A stretch of 64,000 nt of DNA from Rhizobium leguminosarum. GTDB taxonomy: Bacteria; Pseudomonadota; Alphaproteobacteria; Rhizobiales; Rhizobiaceae. Where the stretch lies: the NCBI RefSeq assembly GCF_017876795.1, contig NZ_JAGIOR010000001.1:4428501-4492500 (forward strand), in the 5' to 3' direction. A program made the position numbers and the translations under genes. Below the pieces are notes generated by a model. It had not been told where the DNA came from. It did no database searches and was given only the letters and a program-made list of their open reading frames with translations. This document shows positions 15,744-24,680 of the stretch, piece after piece (the first letter of the stretch is position 1; each line of letters begins with the position of its first letter).

Positions 15744-15753
15744 CCAGCACTGA
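15574..15753 (+). CDS. 59-residue protein of the recombinase module
   Basis: ATG 15574 has a strong AGGAGGAA site. The product has a basic N-terminal part (RSRNTLVPASGRQ) and a helical C-terminal half (KDRKTAISTLACLLMQAAGL) ending in acidic residues. Its last 14 bases overlap the recombinase start, so the two are translationally coupled. Such small proteins accompany this recombinase group in rhizobia; a role as recombinase partner is inference. Confidence 0.65.
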   Translation: MRSRNTLVPASGRQLNLIFKTRTLDGLSDKDRKTAISTLACLLMQAAGLVVEELNDDQH

Positions 15754-17809
15754 TTTAATGCCGGCAGCGTTACTCGCACGCAAGGCCATCGTTTACGTAC
15801 GGCAATCCACGCAGTCGCAGGTGATGACCAATCTGGAAGGCCAGCGACGACAGTACGATCTTGTTGACGTCGCGCGACAACGCGGCTTTATCGACATTGA
15901 GGTCATTGATGACGACCTGGGGCGCTCCGCCAGCGGAACGGTCGCGCGACCCGGCTTCGATCGTCTCGTCGCCCTGCTGTGCGCCGGCAAAGTTGGTGCC
16001 GTTTTTTGCTTCGACGCCTCACGCCTCGCACGTAACGGCCGCGACTGGCACCATCTGCTCGAACTATGCGGCCTCGTTGAAGCCCGCGTCATAGATCACG
16101 ACGGTATCTACAATCCCTGTCGGCCCAATGATCGTCTGCTGCTGGGGATGAAGGGCAGTATCAGCGAGTTCGAACTGGGCGTGCTGAGAGCCCGCATGCT
16201 CGACGCCGCCAGATCGAAAGCGCGGCGCGGCGAATTGCGACTTTCCGTTCCGTTCGGCTACATTTGGCATCGCGAGGCGGGGCTTGGACTGGACCCCGAT
16301 CTGCGTCTGCAAGACGTGATCCGATCCATATTCGCCCGTTTCCACGAGCTTGGAAGTGCGCGTCAGGTGCTGCTATCGATGACGAAAGATCAGATCCACT
16401 TCCCGCGACCGTCGGATGAAGGTCGCATGACCAGCTTCGTCTGGACGCCAGTCCGTTATCGCAATGTTATCGGCATCCTCAAAAACCCCTTCTACGCCGG
16501 CGTCTACGTCTATGGGAAGAGCGAGAAGCGAACTGCCATCGTTGATGGACGAGCGCGTCGCAGCTATGGGCATGGCAAGCCCGTCGGCACCTGGGAGGTG
16601 ATGATCCGGGACCATCACGAAGGTTACATCAGTTGGGACGAGTACGAGCGCAACCAACAGCAATTGGCGCTCAATAATTATGGCCGCTCGGGCGGGACCA
16701 AATCGGGCCGCGGCGGCAAAGCGCTATTATCGGGTCTCCTAACCTGCGGACGGTGTGGGCGGCGACTGAGTGTTGCCTATACTGGCAATCCACAAAGTCC
16801 TGTCTATCGCTGCTACAAACAGAATCTGATGATGGGCTTGCCCCGTTGCATGACGTTCGGCGGCCTGAAGGTCGATGCGGCGGTTGCGCGCGAGTTGTTG
16901 CGCGCGGTAGAACCGTTAGCGATCGAAGCGACCTTTGAAGCAGAGCGGATGCACCGGGAGCGGCAAGAAGACCAACGCCACATTCACGACCTGGAGCTAC
17001 AACAGGCTCGCTACGAGACCAGCCTGGCTGAACGTCGCTATGCGGCATGCGATCCCGACAACCGTCTCATTGCCGCGCAGCTTGAGAAGAATTGGGAAAC
17101 TGCATTACGCCGCGTGCGCGATCTGGAAGTGCGCAAGCCTGCCGAAAGTCCCTCAACCATCGAGGTTGATCCGGGCACCTTTACAAACCTCGCTGATAAT
17201 CTGCACGCGGCCTGGGAATCGCCTGATGTGACCATGCGGGTGCGCCAGCAATTGCTTCGTTCCTTGATTGCCGACATTGTCGTTGATGTCGACGATGCGG
17301 TTCGAGATGTGGTGCTGACGATTCATTGGAAAGGCGGCAAGCACTCGGAGTTGAAAGTTCGCAAACCTCGGACTGGTGAACACGGCTGTGCCACCACGGA
17401 CGATGCTCTGGCGGTGATGCGCAGCATGGCTGGTCGCTGGTCCGATGAACATATCGCCGCGTCGCTCAATCGAATGGGCATGCCCACAGGGCAAGGAAAA
17501 ACCTGGACCGCACACCGCGTCGCTTCCGTAAGACGCGTACGCGCAATCCACGCGTACAAATCAGCCGACAAAGACGGCGAATGGCTGACCATGACAGAGG
17601 CTGCGGCGGCTTTGGGCGTGACCAATCATCGGATACGCCATCTGATCAAGACGAAGGTGTTGTCTGCCGAACAGGTGGTTCGCGGTGCGCCGTATCAAAT
17701 CAGGGCCAGCGACCTGACTTCGGCGACGGTCCAAGCCGCGATAGCCCGAAAGGGCCGCCCGTGTCGCATTGCTGACGCGGACACGCTTCCAATGTTTACA
17801 GATACTTAG
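15740..17809 (+). CDS. Large serine recombinase
   Basis: A 689-residue recombinase. The N-terminal resolvase domain has YVRQST with the likely nucleophile Ser23, then DDDLGRSASG and ASRLARNGRDWHHLLELC. A Recombinase domain follows (about 160-300, LKNPFYAGVYVYGK), then a zinc ribbon with CGRCGRR and a paired Cys about 335-365, a long charged helical segment (385-450), and near the C-terminus a helix-turn-helix of excisionase type (MTEAAAALGVTNHRIRHLI, about 614-632). Large serine recombinases integrate or excise DNA between short attachment sites. GAGGAG lies 9 bases before ATG 15740. All catalytic motifs appear intact, so the element could still be active. Confidence 0.93.
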   Translation: MTSTDLMPAALLARKAIVYVRQSTQSQVMTNLEGQRRQYDLVDVARQRGFIDIEVIDDDLGRSASGTVARPGFDRLVALLCAGKVGAVFCFDASRLARNGRDWHHLLELCGLVEARVIDHDGIYNPCRPNDRLLLGMKGSISEFELGVLRARMLDAARSKARRGELRLSVPFGYIWHREAGLGLDPDLRLQDVIRSIFARFHELGSARQVLLSMTKDQIHFPRPSDEGRMTSFVWTPVRYRNVIGILKNPFYAGVYVYGKSEKRTAIVDGRARRSYGHGKPVGTWEVMIRDHHEGYISWDEYERNQQQLALNNYGRSGGTKSGRGGKALLSGLLTCGRCGRRLSVAYTGNPQSPVYRCYKQNLMMGLPRCMTFGGLKVDAAVARELLRAVEPLAIEATFEAERMHRERQEDQRHIHDLELQQARYETSLAERRYAACDPDNRLIAAQLEKNWETALRRVRDLEVRKPAESPSTIEVDPGTFTNLADNLHAAWESPDVTMRVRQQLLRSLIADIVVDVDDAVRDVVLTIHWKGGKHSELKVRKPRTGEHGCATTDDALAVMRSMAGRWSDEHIAASLNRMGMPTGQGKTWTAHRVASVRRVRAIHAYKSADKDGEWLTMTEAAAALGVTNHRIRHLIKTKVLSAEQVVRGAPYQIRASDLTSATVQAAIARKGRPCRIADADTLPMFTDT

Positions 17810-17823
17810 AGAAGGAGTGCACA

Positions 17824-17949
17824 ATGACTCAGGTCCGGCTCAGTAGCGGAGTAAACAGGTGGACGAATTGTCGTCCAGGCGGTCGAGCACACGCCATCCA
17901 TGCGCCAGCGCATGGTTCGGCCAGCACCTCCCAGAAACCAAACGCCTGA
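17824..17949 (+). CDS. Possible 41-residue peptide after the recombinase
   Basis: A short frame 14 bases after the recombinase stop with a strong AAGGAGTG site 5 bases before its ATG. The product is basic and rich in Arg, Ala and Pro, with no recognised family. Its stop lies inside the terminator hairpin. It may be a remnant of another module gene. Confidence 0.4.
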   Translation: MTQVRLSSGVNRWTNCRPGGRAHAIHAPAHGSASTSQKPNA

Positions 17950-17962
17950 CACAGCGTCAGGC
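17944..17962 (+). terminator. Hairpin ending the recombinase module
   Basis: GCCTGAC and GTCAGGC with a five-base loop, followed by TTCATT. A short but perfect stem; likely a terminator. Confidence 0.6.
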
Positions 17963-18104
17963 TTCATTAGCCATCGGCGTCGCGAGCAATTTCCCTGGTT
18001 TTTCCAAGGATTGCCCGGCGACCAAGGCTGGAGCCGTTTTGCGCCTTGATGAAGGCGGGAGCCGCTCCGGCGTGCTGCAGGCTCGCGTCGACCCGGAAAG
18101 CACC

Positions 18105-19295
18105 ATGACCAGATCCCTTATCGTCATCTTCACCGCCATTGTCCTCGATGCCGTCGGCATCGGGCTGATTTTCCCGATCCTGCCGTCGCTGCTGCAGGAC
18201 ATTACCCATGCCGAAAATGTCGCGCCCACCATCGGCACGATGACCGCGCTCTATGCGGTGATGCAGTTCATCTTCGCGCCGGTGCTCGGCGCCCTCAGCG
18301 ACCGGCTGGGCCGCCGGCCGGTGCTGCTGATTTCGCTTGGCGGCGCCGCCGTCAACTACCTCTTCCTGGCGTTTGCGCCCAATCTGGCGCTGCTGTTCAT
18401 CGGCCGGGCGATCGCCGGGCTGACCAGCGCCAACATTTCGGTGGCGACCGCCTATATCACCGACATTACGCCGGAGGAAAAACGCGCCCGCCGCTTCGGC
18501 CTTTTCAACGCGATGTTCGGCCTCGGCTTCATCATCGGTCCGGTTCTCGGCGGCCTGCTCGGCGACCATTGGCTGCGGCTGCCGTTCATCGCGGCGGCCG
18601 GGCTCAATGGCGCAAACCTGCTGCTCGCTTTGTTCATCCTGCCGGAATCGCGCCCGGGCAGCCGCGAGAAAATCGATCTCGCGGCGCTCAATCCGCTGAA
18701 ACCGCTGCGCTCGGTGCTGGAGGTCAAAAGCCTGCTGCCGGTCGTCATCCTGTTCTTCATCTTCAGCGCCACCGGCGAGGCCTACGGCACCTGCTGGGCG
18801 CTCTGGGGGCAGGATGCCTTCCAGTGGAACGGGCTGTCGATCGGCCTTTCGCTCGGCGCCTTCGGCATCTGCCAGACGCTTGCCCAGGCCTTGCTGCCGG
18901 GACCTGCGGTCAAGCTTTTCGGCGAACGCGCGGCGATCCTGACGGGTGTCGCCGGCGTCTGCATCGCCCTCACCGTCATGGCCTTTGCCGGCCAGGGCTG
19001 GGTGATCTTCGCGATCATGCCGATCTTCGCACTCGGCGGCATCGGCGTGCCGGCGCTGCAATCGCTGGCCACCCGGCAGGTCGACGAGGACAGCCAGGGC
19101 CAGTTCCAGGGCGTGCTCGCCTCAGCCGTCAGCCTCGCCTCGATCGTCGCGCCGCTTGGCTTCTCCAGCCTCTATTTCCTCACCCGGCAGCAATGGCCAG
19201 GCGCCATCTGGCTGTCGGTGGTCGTCGTTTATGCGCTCGCGGTGCCGCTGGTTCTCGGCCTCAGGCTGAAGACGGCGGAGCGGGCGGCGGGTTAG
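18105..19295 (+). CDS. MFS efflux transporter, TetA-like
   Basis: A 396-residue, 12-helix major facilitator. Start set at ATG 18105 (GGAAAG just upstream); the frame opens earlier but without protein-like sequence. Motif A GALSDRLGRRPVLL lies between helices 2 and 3, and the antiporter motif GFIIGPVLGGLLGD is in helix 5. An acidic residue sits in helix 1 (FTAIVLDAVGIGL), typical of drug/H+ antiporters of the TetA group. It probably exports a hydrophobic drug or toxin from the inner membrane; tetracycline itself is not certain. A typical TetR repressor gene is not adjacent, since the recombinase module and its debris occupy the upstream side. Confidence 0.9.
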   Translation: MTRSLIVIFTAIVLDAVGIGLIFPILPSLLQDITHAENVAPTIGTMTALYAVMQFIFAPVLGALSDRLGRRPVLLISLGGAAVNYLFLAFAPNLALLFIGRAIAGLTSANISVATAYITDITPEEKRARRFGLFNAMFGLGFIIGPVLGGLLGDHWLRLPFIAAAGLNGANLLLALFILPESRPGSREKIDLAALNPLKPLRSVLEVKSLLPVVILFFIFSATGEAYGTCWALWGQDAFQWNGLSIGLSLGAFGICQTLAQALLPGPAVKLFGERAAILTGVAGVCIALTVMAFAGQGWVIFAIMPIFALGGIGVPALQSLATRQVDEDSQGQFQGVLASAVSLASIVAPLGFSSLYFLTRQQWPGAIWLSVVVVYALAVPLVLGLRLKTAERAAG

Positions 19296-19368
19296 CCGGT
19301 CGTGGTGTGTTTCGTTTGGCTGCGTGGCGGCGGACGCCCCGCAACCCTACGTCCGCTTATGCCGACCT

Positions 19369-19510
19369 GCCCCTCATCCGGCTGCCGCCACCTTCTCCCC
19401 GCTTGCGGGGCGAAGGGGATATGCGGCGGACCTCTCCGTCCCCTCGCAGCTCTCGCGAGGCACGTCCCCTCGCCCCGTTTTTACGGGGAGAGGGTTAGGG
19501 TGAGGGGCAG
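19369..19510. repeat. RIME-like intergenic mosaic repeat, copy 1
   Basis: It begins TGCCCCTCATCCG and ends AGGGTTAGGGTGAGGGGCA, with inner arms around CTTCTCCCCG and CGGGGAGAGGG. The same ends recur at 27917 and 30664. It forms large inverted arms, as described for rhizobial RIME elements, and lies between convergent genes. Confidence 0.85.
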
Positions 19511-19549
19511 CCATTGGCGCCAACTGGACAGCGAGAGTTCCGTGCCGGC

Positions 19550-22500
19550 CTAAGCCGCCTCCCCCGTCTGCACCGCACCCTCGGCCAGCTTGCGCGCCGC
19601 GACGAAATCGACCTTGCCGGAGCCGAGCACCGGGACCTTGCCGATCGTGACCTCGGCCGGCACCATCATGTCCATGGCGCCCTTGGATTTGGCGAAGGCG
19701 AGGAATTCGGGGCGGGTGGCGTTGGGGGCGTCGGTCAGCAGCACCAGGCGTTCGCCCTTCTTGGCGTCGGGCAGCGAGGAGACGACCGACAGCGCGCCGG
19801 GCCAGAGTTCGGCGGCGAGCGTCTCGACGGCGGCGAGCGAGATCATTTCGCCGGCGATCTTGGCGAAGCGTTTGGCGCGGCCGCGGATCTTGACGAAGCC
19901 GTCCTCGTCGATGGTGACGATGTCGCCGGTATCGTGCCAGCCATCGGCGAGCGGCTCGAGCACGCCGGGCTTTTCGGCGCGGAGATATCCGGCCATGACA
20001 TTGGCGCCGCGCACATGCAGCCGGCCGCCCTCATCGATGCCCGGCACCGGTTCGAGCTTCCAATCCATGCCCGGCAGGATTTTGCCGACGGTGCCTGACT
20101 TGTTGTACATCGGCGTGTTGATCGAAATCACCGGCGCGGTCTCGGTGACGCCGTAACCTTCGAGAATGCGCAGGCCGAATTTTTCCATATAGGTCTGGCG
20201 GGTTGCGGCCTTCACCGGCTCGGCGCCGGAGAAGATATAGCGGATCGAGCGGAAATCATACGGGTGCGCCGTCCGGGCATAACCGTTGAGGAAGGTGTCG
20301 GTGCCGAAGATGATCGTGGCGTTGGAGACATAGATCAGCTCCGGCACGATGCGGTAATGCAGCGGCGACGGATAGAAATAGACCGGTACGCCGGAGATCA
20401 GCGGCAGCACCGTGCCGGCGGTCAGCCCGAAGGAATGGAAAACGGGTAAGATGTTGAACACCTTGTCACCGCTGTGGAAATCGATGCGGGCAGCAGCCTG
20501 GGCGGCGTTCGACAGGATGTTGCGGTGGGTCAGCACCACACCCTTCGGCGTGCCCTCGGAGCCCGAGGTGAAGAGAATGACGGCCGGATCGTCAGGCTGG
20601 CGCTTGACGAGCGGCCGGCCCTTGCGGAGAAGACCGCCGATCTTGTCGAGAAGGCCGATCTCGGCCCTGAGATCATCGAGCCAGACGATCGTCACCTGCT
20701 TTTCCATCTCCTCGATCACCGGGCCGAGCTTGGCCTGGGTGACGAAAGCGCGCGAGGTCAGCACGTGCTTGATCTCGGCGGCCTTGCAGGCGGAAAGAAT
20801 ATTGGCGGCACCGGCGGTGAAATTCAGCATCGCCGGCACCTTGCCCGCGCTCATCACGCCGAGAATGGTGGCGGCGGCGCCATTGGCATTCGGCAGCATG
20901 ACGCCGAGGTTGGTTTCTGGGAAGCGCGCGCGGAATTTGGCGCCGAGCACGGCAGCACCGGTCAACAGCTTGCCATAGGTCAACCGGCCGGTAACCGGAT
21001 CCTCGACGGCTGGCTTTTTCATGCCGAATTCGCGGCCGGCCTCGATGACACGCTCGAGCACGGTGGTCGAGGTATCGGCGGTCTGGAACATCAGGTTCGA
21101 CATCACCTGATAAAGGGCAGCACCCGCCGCCGTGCGGCGCTTGCGGCCTTTCAGCTCGGCCGGCACTTGAAGCTTCACCGGTTCGAGAATGGTGACCTTG
21201 ACCTTGGGGAACAGCCGGCGGCGGATCTTGCCGTCGCCGAGATAGGAGAGATAGCTCTTCTCCAGCCCATCGATCCTGACCGGCACCACCATCGAGCCTG
21301 TTTTGTCGGCGACCATGGCGGCACCGTCATAGACCTTCATCAGCGTGCCCGTCACCGTCAACCGGCCCTCCGGGAAGATGCCGATCGGATTGCCGTCCTG
21401 CACCACCTTGATCAGCGAACGCGTCGCCATCGGCTTGGTCGGGTCGAGCGGCAGGAATTTGCACATTTTCAGGAAGGGGCGCACCCACCAGGCCTGGGCG
21501 ATCTTGTAATCGACGGCAAAGGTCGGCTCTTCCTCGGTGATGGCGAGCGCCAGGGCGCCGTCGAGCAGGCTGACGTGATTGAGGGCAATGATCGGCGCGC
21601 GGCCGGCCTTCTTGATATTCTCCAGCCCCTCGACCTCAAGGCGCATGAAGGCGCGGAACAGGATCGAGATGAAATCGCGGAAGGGGTTGGTTGGCAGCGT
21701 CTTCAGCATCAGCCAGGCGACACCGAAGTTGATGATGCCGAGGCCGATCAGAATCTGCGGAATGGAGGCGCCGAGCGCCTGGATGGCGGCGACGAGGCCG
21801 AGGCCGACGGTGATGAACAGCGCCGACAGCACATTGGCGGCGCCGATGACGCGGGCGCGGCGGTCCTCATGCGCCCAGGTCTGCAGGGCGGCAAAGGTGG
21901 GAACGGCGATGAAGGCGCCCGAGATGGCCATGCCGGCGAGATCGATGGCGACGCGGATGGTATTCTCACCGGCGAAGAAATCGGCGATCGTCGTGGCATG
22001 GGCGACTGAGGCCAGGCCCCAGAGGTTCCAGGCGAGATCGAGGCTGAAGAGGCCGAGCAGCGCCGTTCCCACAGGGGCCGGCAGCAGCACGATGCGACCC
22101 GACGACATCCAGGCGGCAATGCCCGAACCGACGGCGACGGCGATGGCAAAGACGGTGAGATAGGCGGGAACGACGAGCTCGGAGCCGCCGAGCAGCTCGG
22201 TCACCATGGTCGGCAGGATCGACAGCACGAAGGCGCCGACCAGCCAGAACCAGCAGTTCATCAGCGCCGAACGCCAGAGGCGCTTATCGGCGCGGATTTC
22301 CATGACCAGCGTGTAGCTGGAGCGGATGACATTGCGGTCGATCTGCAGATCCGGCGCCTTGGAGCCGGTGGGAGGGATCATCCGGCTGGCGAGCCAGCAG
22401 AGCAGCGAAAGCCCCATCATCATCGAGCCGAACAGCAGCACATTGTCGCCGCTGGAGAAGGCGAGTGCGGCGATGATCGTGCCGGCGAGGATGGCGATGA

Positions 22501-22945
22501 AGGTGCCGCCCTCGATCCAGGCATTGGCCTTCGGCAGGTCGCGGCGTTCGAGGTGATCGGGCAGGATGCCGTATTTGATCGGCCCGAACAGCGCCGAGAT
22601 GACGCCGAAGCCGAAGAGGGCGGCCATCAGCACAAAAATCGAGGAAAAGCCGAGGCCGACGACGGCCAGGGCGGCAATGCCGATCTCGCAGCGTTTCAGC
22701 AGTTCGGCGATTTTCGCCTTGTCGTGTTTGTCGGCCAGCTCGCCGCCGAGCGCCGAGAGCAGCAGGAAGGGTACGATGAGGATGACGCCGGCAAGCGTCA
22801 CCAGGGCCGCACCCTCGCTCGCCGACATCTTGAAAAGAATGAGGAACACCAGGGTGTTCTTCAGAAAATTGTCGTTGAAGGCGGTCAGGAACTGGGTCCA
22901 GAACAGCGGCGCGAATTTCCTGGATGTCATCAGCTTGTTTTGCAC
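19550..22945 (-). CDS. aas: Trifunctional MFS / PlsC acyltransferase / acyl-ACP synthetase (Aas-like)
   Basis: A 1131-residue fusion. Residues about 1-405 form a 12-helix LplT-like lysophospholipid flippase; 430-610 a PlsC acyltransferase with NHVSLLDG (HxxxxD) and FPEGRLT; 640-1131 an AMP-forming synthetase with the P-loop LFTSGSEGTPKG, GYGVTET and WHDTGDI. Aas with LplT imports and reacylates 2-acyl-lysophospholipids, mainly lysophosphatidylethanolamine, in the inner membrane; here both are in one chain, a layout common in alphaproteobacteria. The start ATG 22945 follows an AGGAAA-type site. It is a single-gene unit and the last core gene before the tRNA-Gln island. Confidence 0.95.
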   Translation of the reverse strand: MQNKLMTSRKFAPLFWTQFLTAFNDNFLKNTLVFLILFKMSASEGAALVTLAGVILIVPFLLLSALGGELADKHDKAKIAELLKRCEIGIAALAVVGLGFSSIFVLMAALFGFGVISALFGPIKYGILPDHLERRDLPKANAWIEGGTFIAILAGTIIAALAFSSGDNVLLFGSMMMGLSLLCWLASRMIPPTGSKAPDLQIDRNVIRSSYTLVMEIRADKRLWRSALMNCWFWLVGAFVLSILPTMVTELLGGSELVVPAYLTVFAIAVAVGSGIAAWMSSGRIVLLPAPVGTALLGLFSLDLAWNLWGLASVAHATTIADFFAGENTIRVAIDLAGMAISGAFIAVPTFAALQTWAHEDRRARVIGAANVLSALFITVGLGLVAAIQALGASIPQILIGLGIINFGVAWLMLKTLPTNPFRDFISILFRAFMRLEVEGLENIKKAGRAPIIALNHVSLLDGALALAITEEEPTFAVDYKIAQAWWVRPFLKMCKFLPLDPTKPMATRSLIKVVQDGNPIGIFPEGRLTVTGTLMKVYDGAAMVADKTGSMVVPVRIDGLEKSYLSYLGDGKIRRRLFPKVKVTILEPVKLQVPAELKGRKRRTAAGAALYQVMSNLMFQTADTSTTVLERVIEAGREFGMKKPAVEDPVTGRLTYGKLLTGAAVLGAKFRARFPETNLGVMLPNANGAAATILGVMSAGKVPAMLNFTAGAANILSACKAAEIKHVLTSRAFVTQAKLGPVIEEMEKQVTIVWLDDLRAEIGLLDKIGGLLRKGRPLVKRQPDDPAVILFTSGSEGTPKGVVLTHRNILSNAAQAAARIDFHSGDKVFNILPVFHSFGLTAGTVLPLISGVPVYFYPSPLHYRIVPELIYVSNATIIFGTDTFLNGYARTAHPYDFRSIRYIFSGAEPVKAATRQTYMEKFGLRILEGYGVTETAPVISINTPMYNKSGTVGKILPGMDWKLEPVPGIDEGGRLHVRGANVMAGYLRAEKPGVLEPLADGWHDTGDIVTIDEDGFVKIRGRAKRFAKIAGEMISLAAVETLAAELWPGALSVVSSLPDAKKGERLVLLTDAPNATRPEFLAFAKSKGAMDMMVPAEVTIGKVPVLGSGKVDFVAARKLAEGAVQTGEAA

Positions 22946-23008
22946 GGGCGCTTTCCTCTATCGGCTGGCAGAGAAGGCCACAGAGTTGTTACGCAATGGT
23001 TGAGTGCG

Positions 23009-23509
23009 AAAACAACTCACCACGGTGATCCGAACGAGTTGCAGGTCTTCGACTACATCTACGCTGTGCTTCATTGCCCAGCTTACCGCGAGACTTATGC
23101 CGAGTTCCTTCGGATCGATTTCCCGCGGATACCCTATCCCGCCAGCCCTCAGGAGTTCTGGAATTTGTCCGCTCAGGGCGCTCAGCTGCGTAAGCTCCAC
23201 CTTATGGACCCAGCGTCCGTCGGAGCCACGCCTTATCCCTTACAAGGGGAAGGGGACAACATCGTGCATAATCCGAATTTCGAGTGTGGGAAGATCTGGA
23301 TCAATAAAACCCAAGGCTTTGATGCGGTGCCAGATGCGGCTTGGGACTTCTTCATTGGCGGATACCAGCCGGCGCAGCGTTGGCTGAAAGACCGAAGGGG
23401 TCGGGCCTTGAGCTTCGATGAAGTAAAGCACTTTCAGCGCATCATCAAGGTCCTAGCCGAGACCGCCCGGATAATGATCTCGATGGAAATGACGTTGAAA
23501 CATGGCTAG
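23009..23509 (+). pseudogene. C-terminal remnant of a type ISP restriction-modification enzyme
   Basis: About 165 residues are preserved: ELQVFDYIYAVLHCPAYR, IDFPRIPYP, IWINKTQGFD, FFIGGYQPAQRWLKDR and HFQRIIKVL. These match the target-recognition C-terminus of single-chain type ISP enzymes such as LlaGI, which are normally over 1500 residues with nuclease, helicase and methylase parts. All of those are missing; the frame upstream of 23009 is an antisense shadow of aas. The gene must have been cut by the deletion or recombination that left this junction. Its 3' end is intact and is followed by a hairpin. Confidence 0.8.
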
Positions 23510-23515
23510 TTACGT

Positions 23516-23558
23516 CAGTCGTCAGTTGTCTTTGGTAAGCTGGCCAAAGACACGACTG
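23516..23558. repeat. Two-part hairpin after the type ISP remnant
   Basis: Inner stem GTCTTTGG/CCAAAGAC and outer stem CAGTCGT/ACGACTG, separated by a 5-base bulge on one side. Placed 7 bases after the remnant stop, it was probably its terminator, although no T-run follows. Confidence 0.6.
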
Positions 23559-23774
23559 CCCTCAAATGGTTCCCGACATAGCGCCTGCTAAAGTATTCAT
23601 TATTTTATTTAATTGGTGATTTGGATGGCTGCGGCATCTAAATACGAGCTCGAAAAAGGCATGTCACCGCAACAAGGGCCTTCGGTCGACAATTGAAATT
23701 GATAGAGGTTGCATCTTCAAGTGTCCTTGCTATCCATCTCCTGAAAGCATTTCTCTTACCGTGGGGCTTCTAAT
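23559..23774. promoter_or_regulatory. AT-rich upstream region of the unknown island gene
   Basis: It contains the most AT-rich run in this part of the window (ATTCATTATTTTATTTAATT at about 23597-23616), which stands out from the GC-rich core. It probably holds the promoter of the gene at 23775. No repeated operator seen. Confidence 0.35.
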
Positions 23775-24458
23775 TTGGAAAAGCGGATTTCTTTCCCCGA
23801 ATTCGAAAAGGAACTTCTTTTTTGGTTTGCGGTACTCGTTGGCGCCGATTTTGCGAAACCGGCAACTGCTGTCGAGGCGGCATCCCTTGTTAAGGGCCGT
23901 TACCCTGAAAGCTGGATTGATGCTGTCGCATCAAACATGGTGGAGCGAGGTTGTCTCGAGTTCAGATACAATACTAACGCCGATACCGCGCCAAGAGGAG
24001 AATTTCCGGCTCAAGCTTACTCTCTGACACAAGACGGTCTTAGAGAGGCCATGCAGCAGGGCCGCTACACTGGCTACGACCTGTGGGGTGAAATTGGCAA
24101 GCTAGAAGATGAAGCCGACATCGACATGGTAGAAACCGGTTTCGTTCCACAAGGGCCCGTGAGGATTATCGACAAATCTTCCGAGCTCTTTCGCGATCTC
24201 GAAAGGGAGATTCGAGATACCGTAAAGCACGTTGAGTCGAGTAATGCTCTAAAAGACGATCCTACCGCGTCGCGTCGATTGAGTGAAATTCGTGCAGGTA
24301 CCGTTTTATTGGAGGCGGATCATATTGACGTTGGCCTTCTTAAACGAGTTTTATTGCCTGCTCTGAACGCTCTCATGAAGATGATCGGCAATGAGGCAGC
24401 TAAGCAAGGCATCCGCAAAGCAATCGAGTTACTAATCCGATTCATGGCAGGTGCATAA
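23775..24458 (+). CDS. Unknown protein of the tRNA-Gln island, 227 residues
   Basis: The best start is TTG 23775, preceded by GTGGGG. The product is soluble at first: an N-terminal region (KELLFWFAVLVGADF, AASLVKGRYPESWIDAVASNMVERGCLEF) that looks like a winged-helix fold, then an acidic linker. The C-terminal part is amphipathic (LLKRVLLPALNALMKMIG, AIELLIRFMAG). Codon use is clearly less GC-biased than in the core. I recognise no family. Lying between a broken restriction enzyme and tRNA-Gln, it is probably an acquired accessory gene; a sensor or defence role is speculation. Confidence 0.65.
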   Translation: MEKRISFPEFEKELLFWFAVLVGADFAKPATAVEAASLVKGRYPESWIDAVASNMVERGCLEFRYNTNADTAPRGEFPAQAYSLTQDGLREAMQQGRYTGYDLWGEIGKLEDEADIDMVETGFVPQGPVRIIDKSSELFRDLEREIRDTVKHVESSNALKDDPTASRRLSEIRAGTVLLEADHIDVGLLKRVLLPALNALMKMIGNEAAKQGIRKAIELLIRFMAGA

Positions 24459-24538
24459 GAGCATATGCGGTCACCCGCAAAGCCGTAACCCGGGGCCCTC
24501 AATTTTCTAACTTACTGACGCTAACAGAGAATAGAAAC

Positions 24539-24612
24539 TGGCTGGGGCGCCTGGATTCGAACCAGGGATGACGGTACCAAAAACCGTTGCCTTACCGCTT
24601 GGCGACGCCCCA
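24539..24612 (-). tRNA. tRNA-Gln (anticodon TTG)
   Basis: Minus-strand cloverleaf: acceptor TGGGGCG/CGCCCCA, D-loop AAGCGGTAAGGC, anticodon stem ACGGT/ACCGT with loop TTTTGGT, T-loop TTCGAAT, encoded GCCA end. Positions 34-36 are TTG. As at tRNA-Pro, its 3' end points at accessory DNA. Confidence 0.97.
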
Positions 24613-24680
24613 ACAGAGCTTTCGGCGGAAACCGTCTGCTCAAATCGACGCCTGATTAGCAAAGCTCTTCGTCCGTCACA

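Larger units (their letters stand above)
15200..17970 (+). mobile_element. Serine-recombinase mobile module (approximate limits)
   Basis: Three overlapping genes (DUF5372-type, 59 residues, large serine recombinase), a 41-residue frame and a hairpin form one rightward unit inserted between the oxidase and the efflux pump. The same gene order is common in rhizobia. No terminal inverted repeats were found, as expected for serine-recombinase elements; the limits given are the gene limits, not proven ends. Confidence 0.55.

Noticed and set aside
20474..22009. A 511-residue plus-strand frame
   Set aside because: Antisense of the aas gene; His/Gln/Asp-rich shadow.
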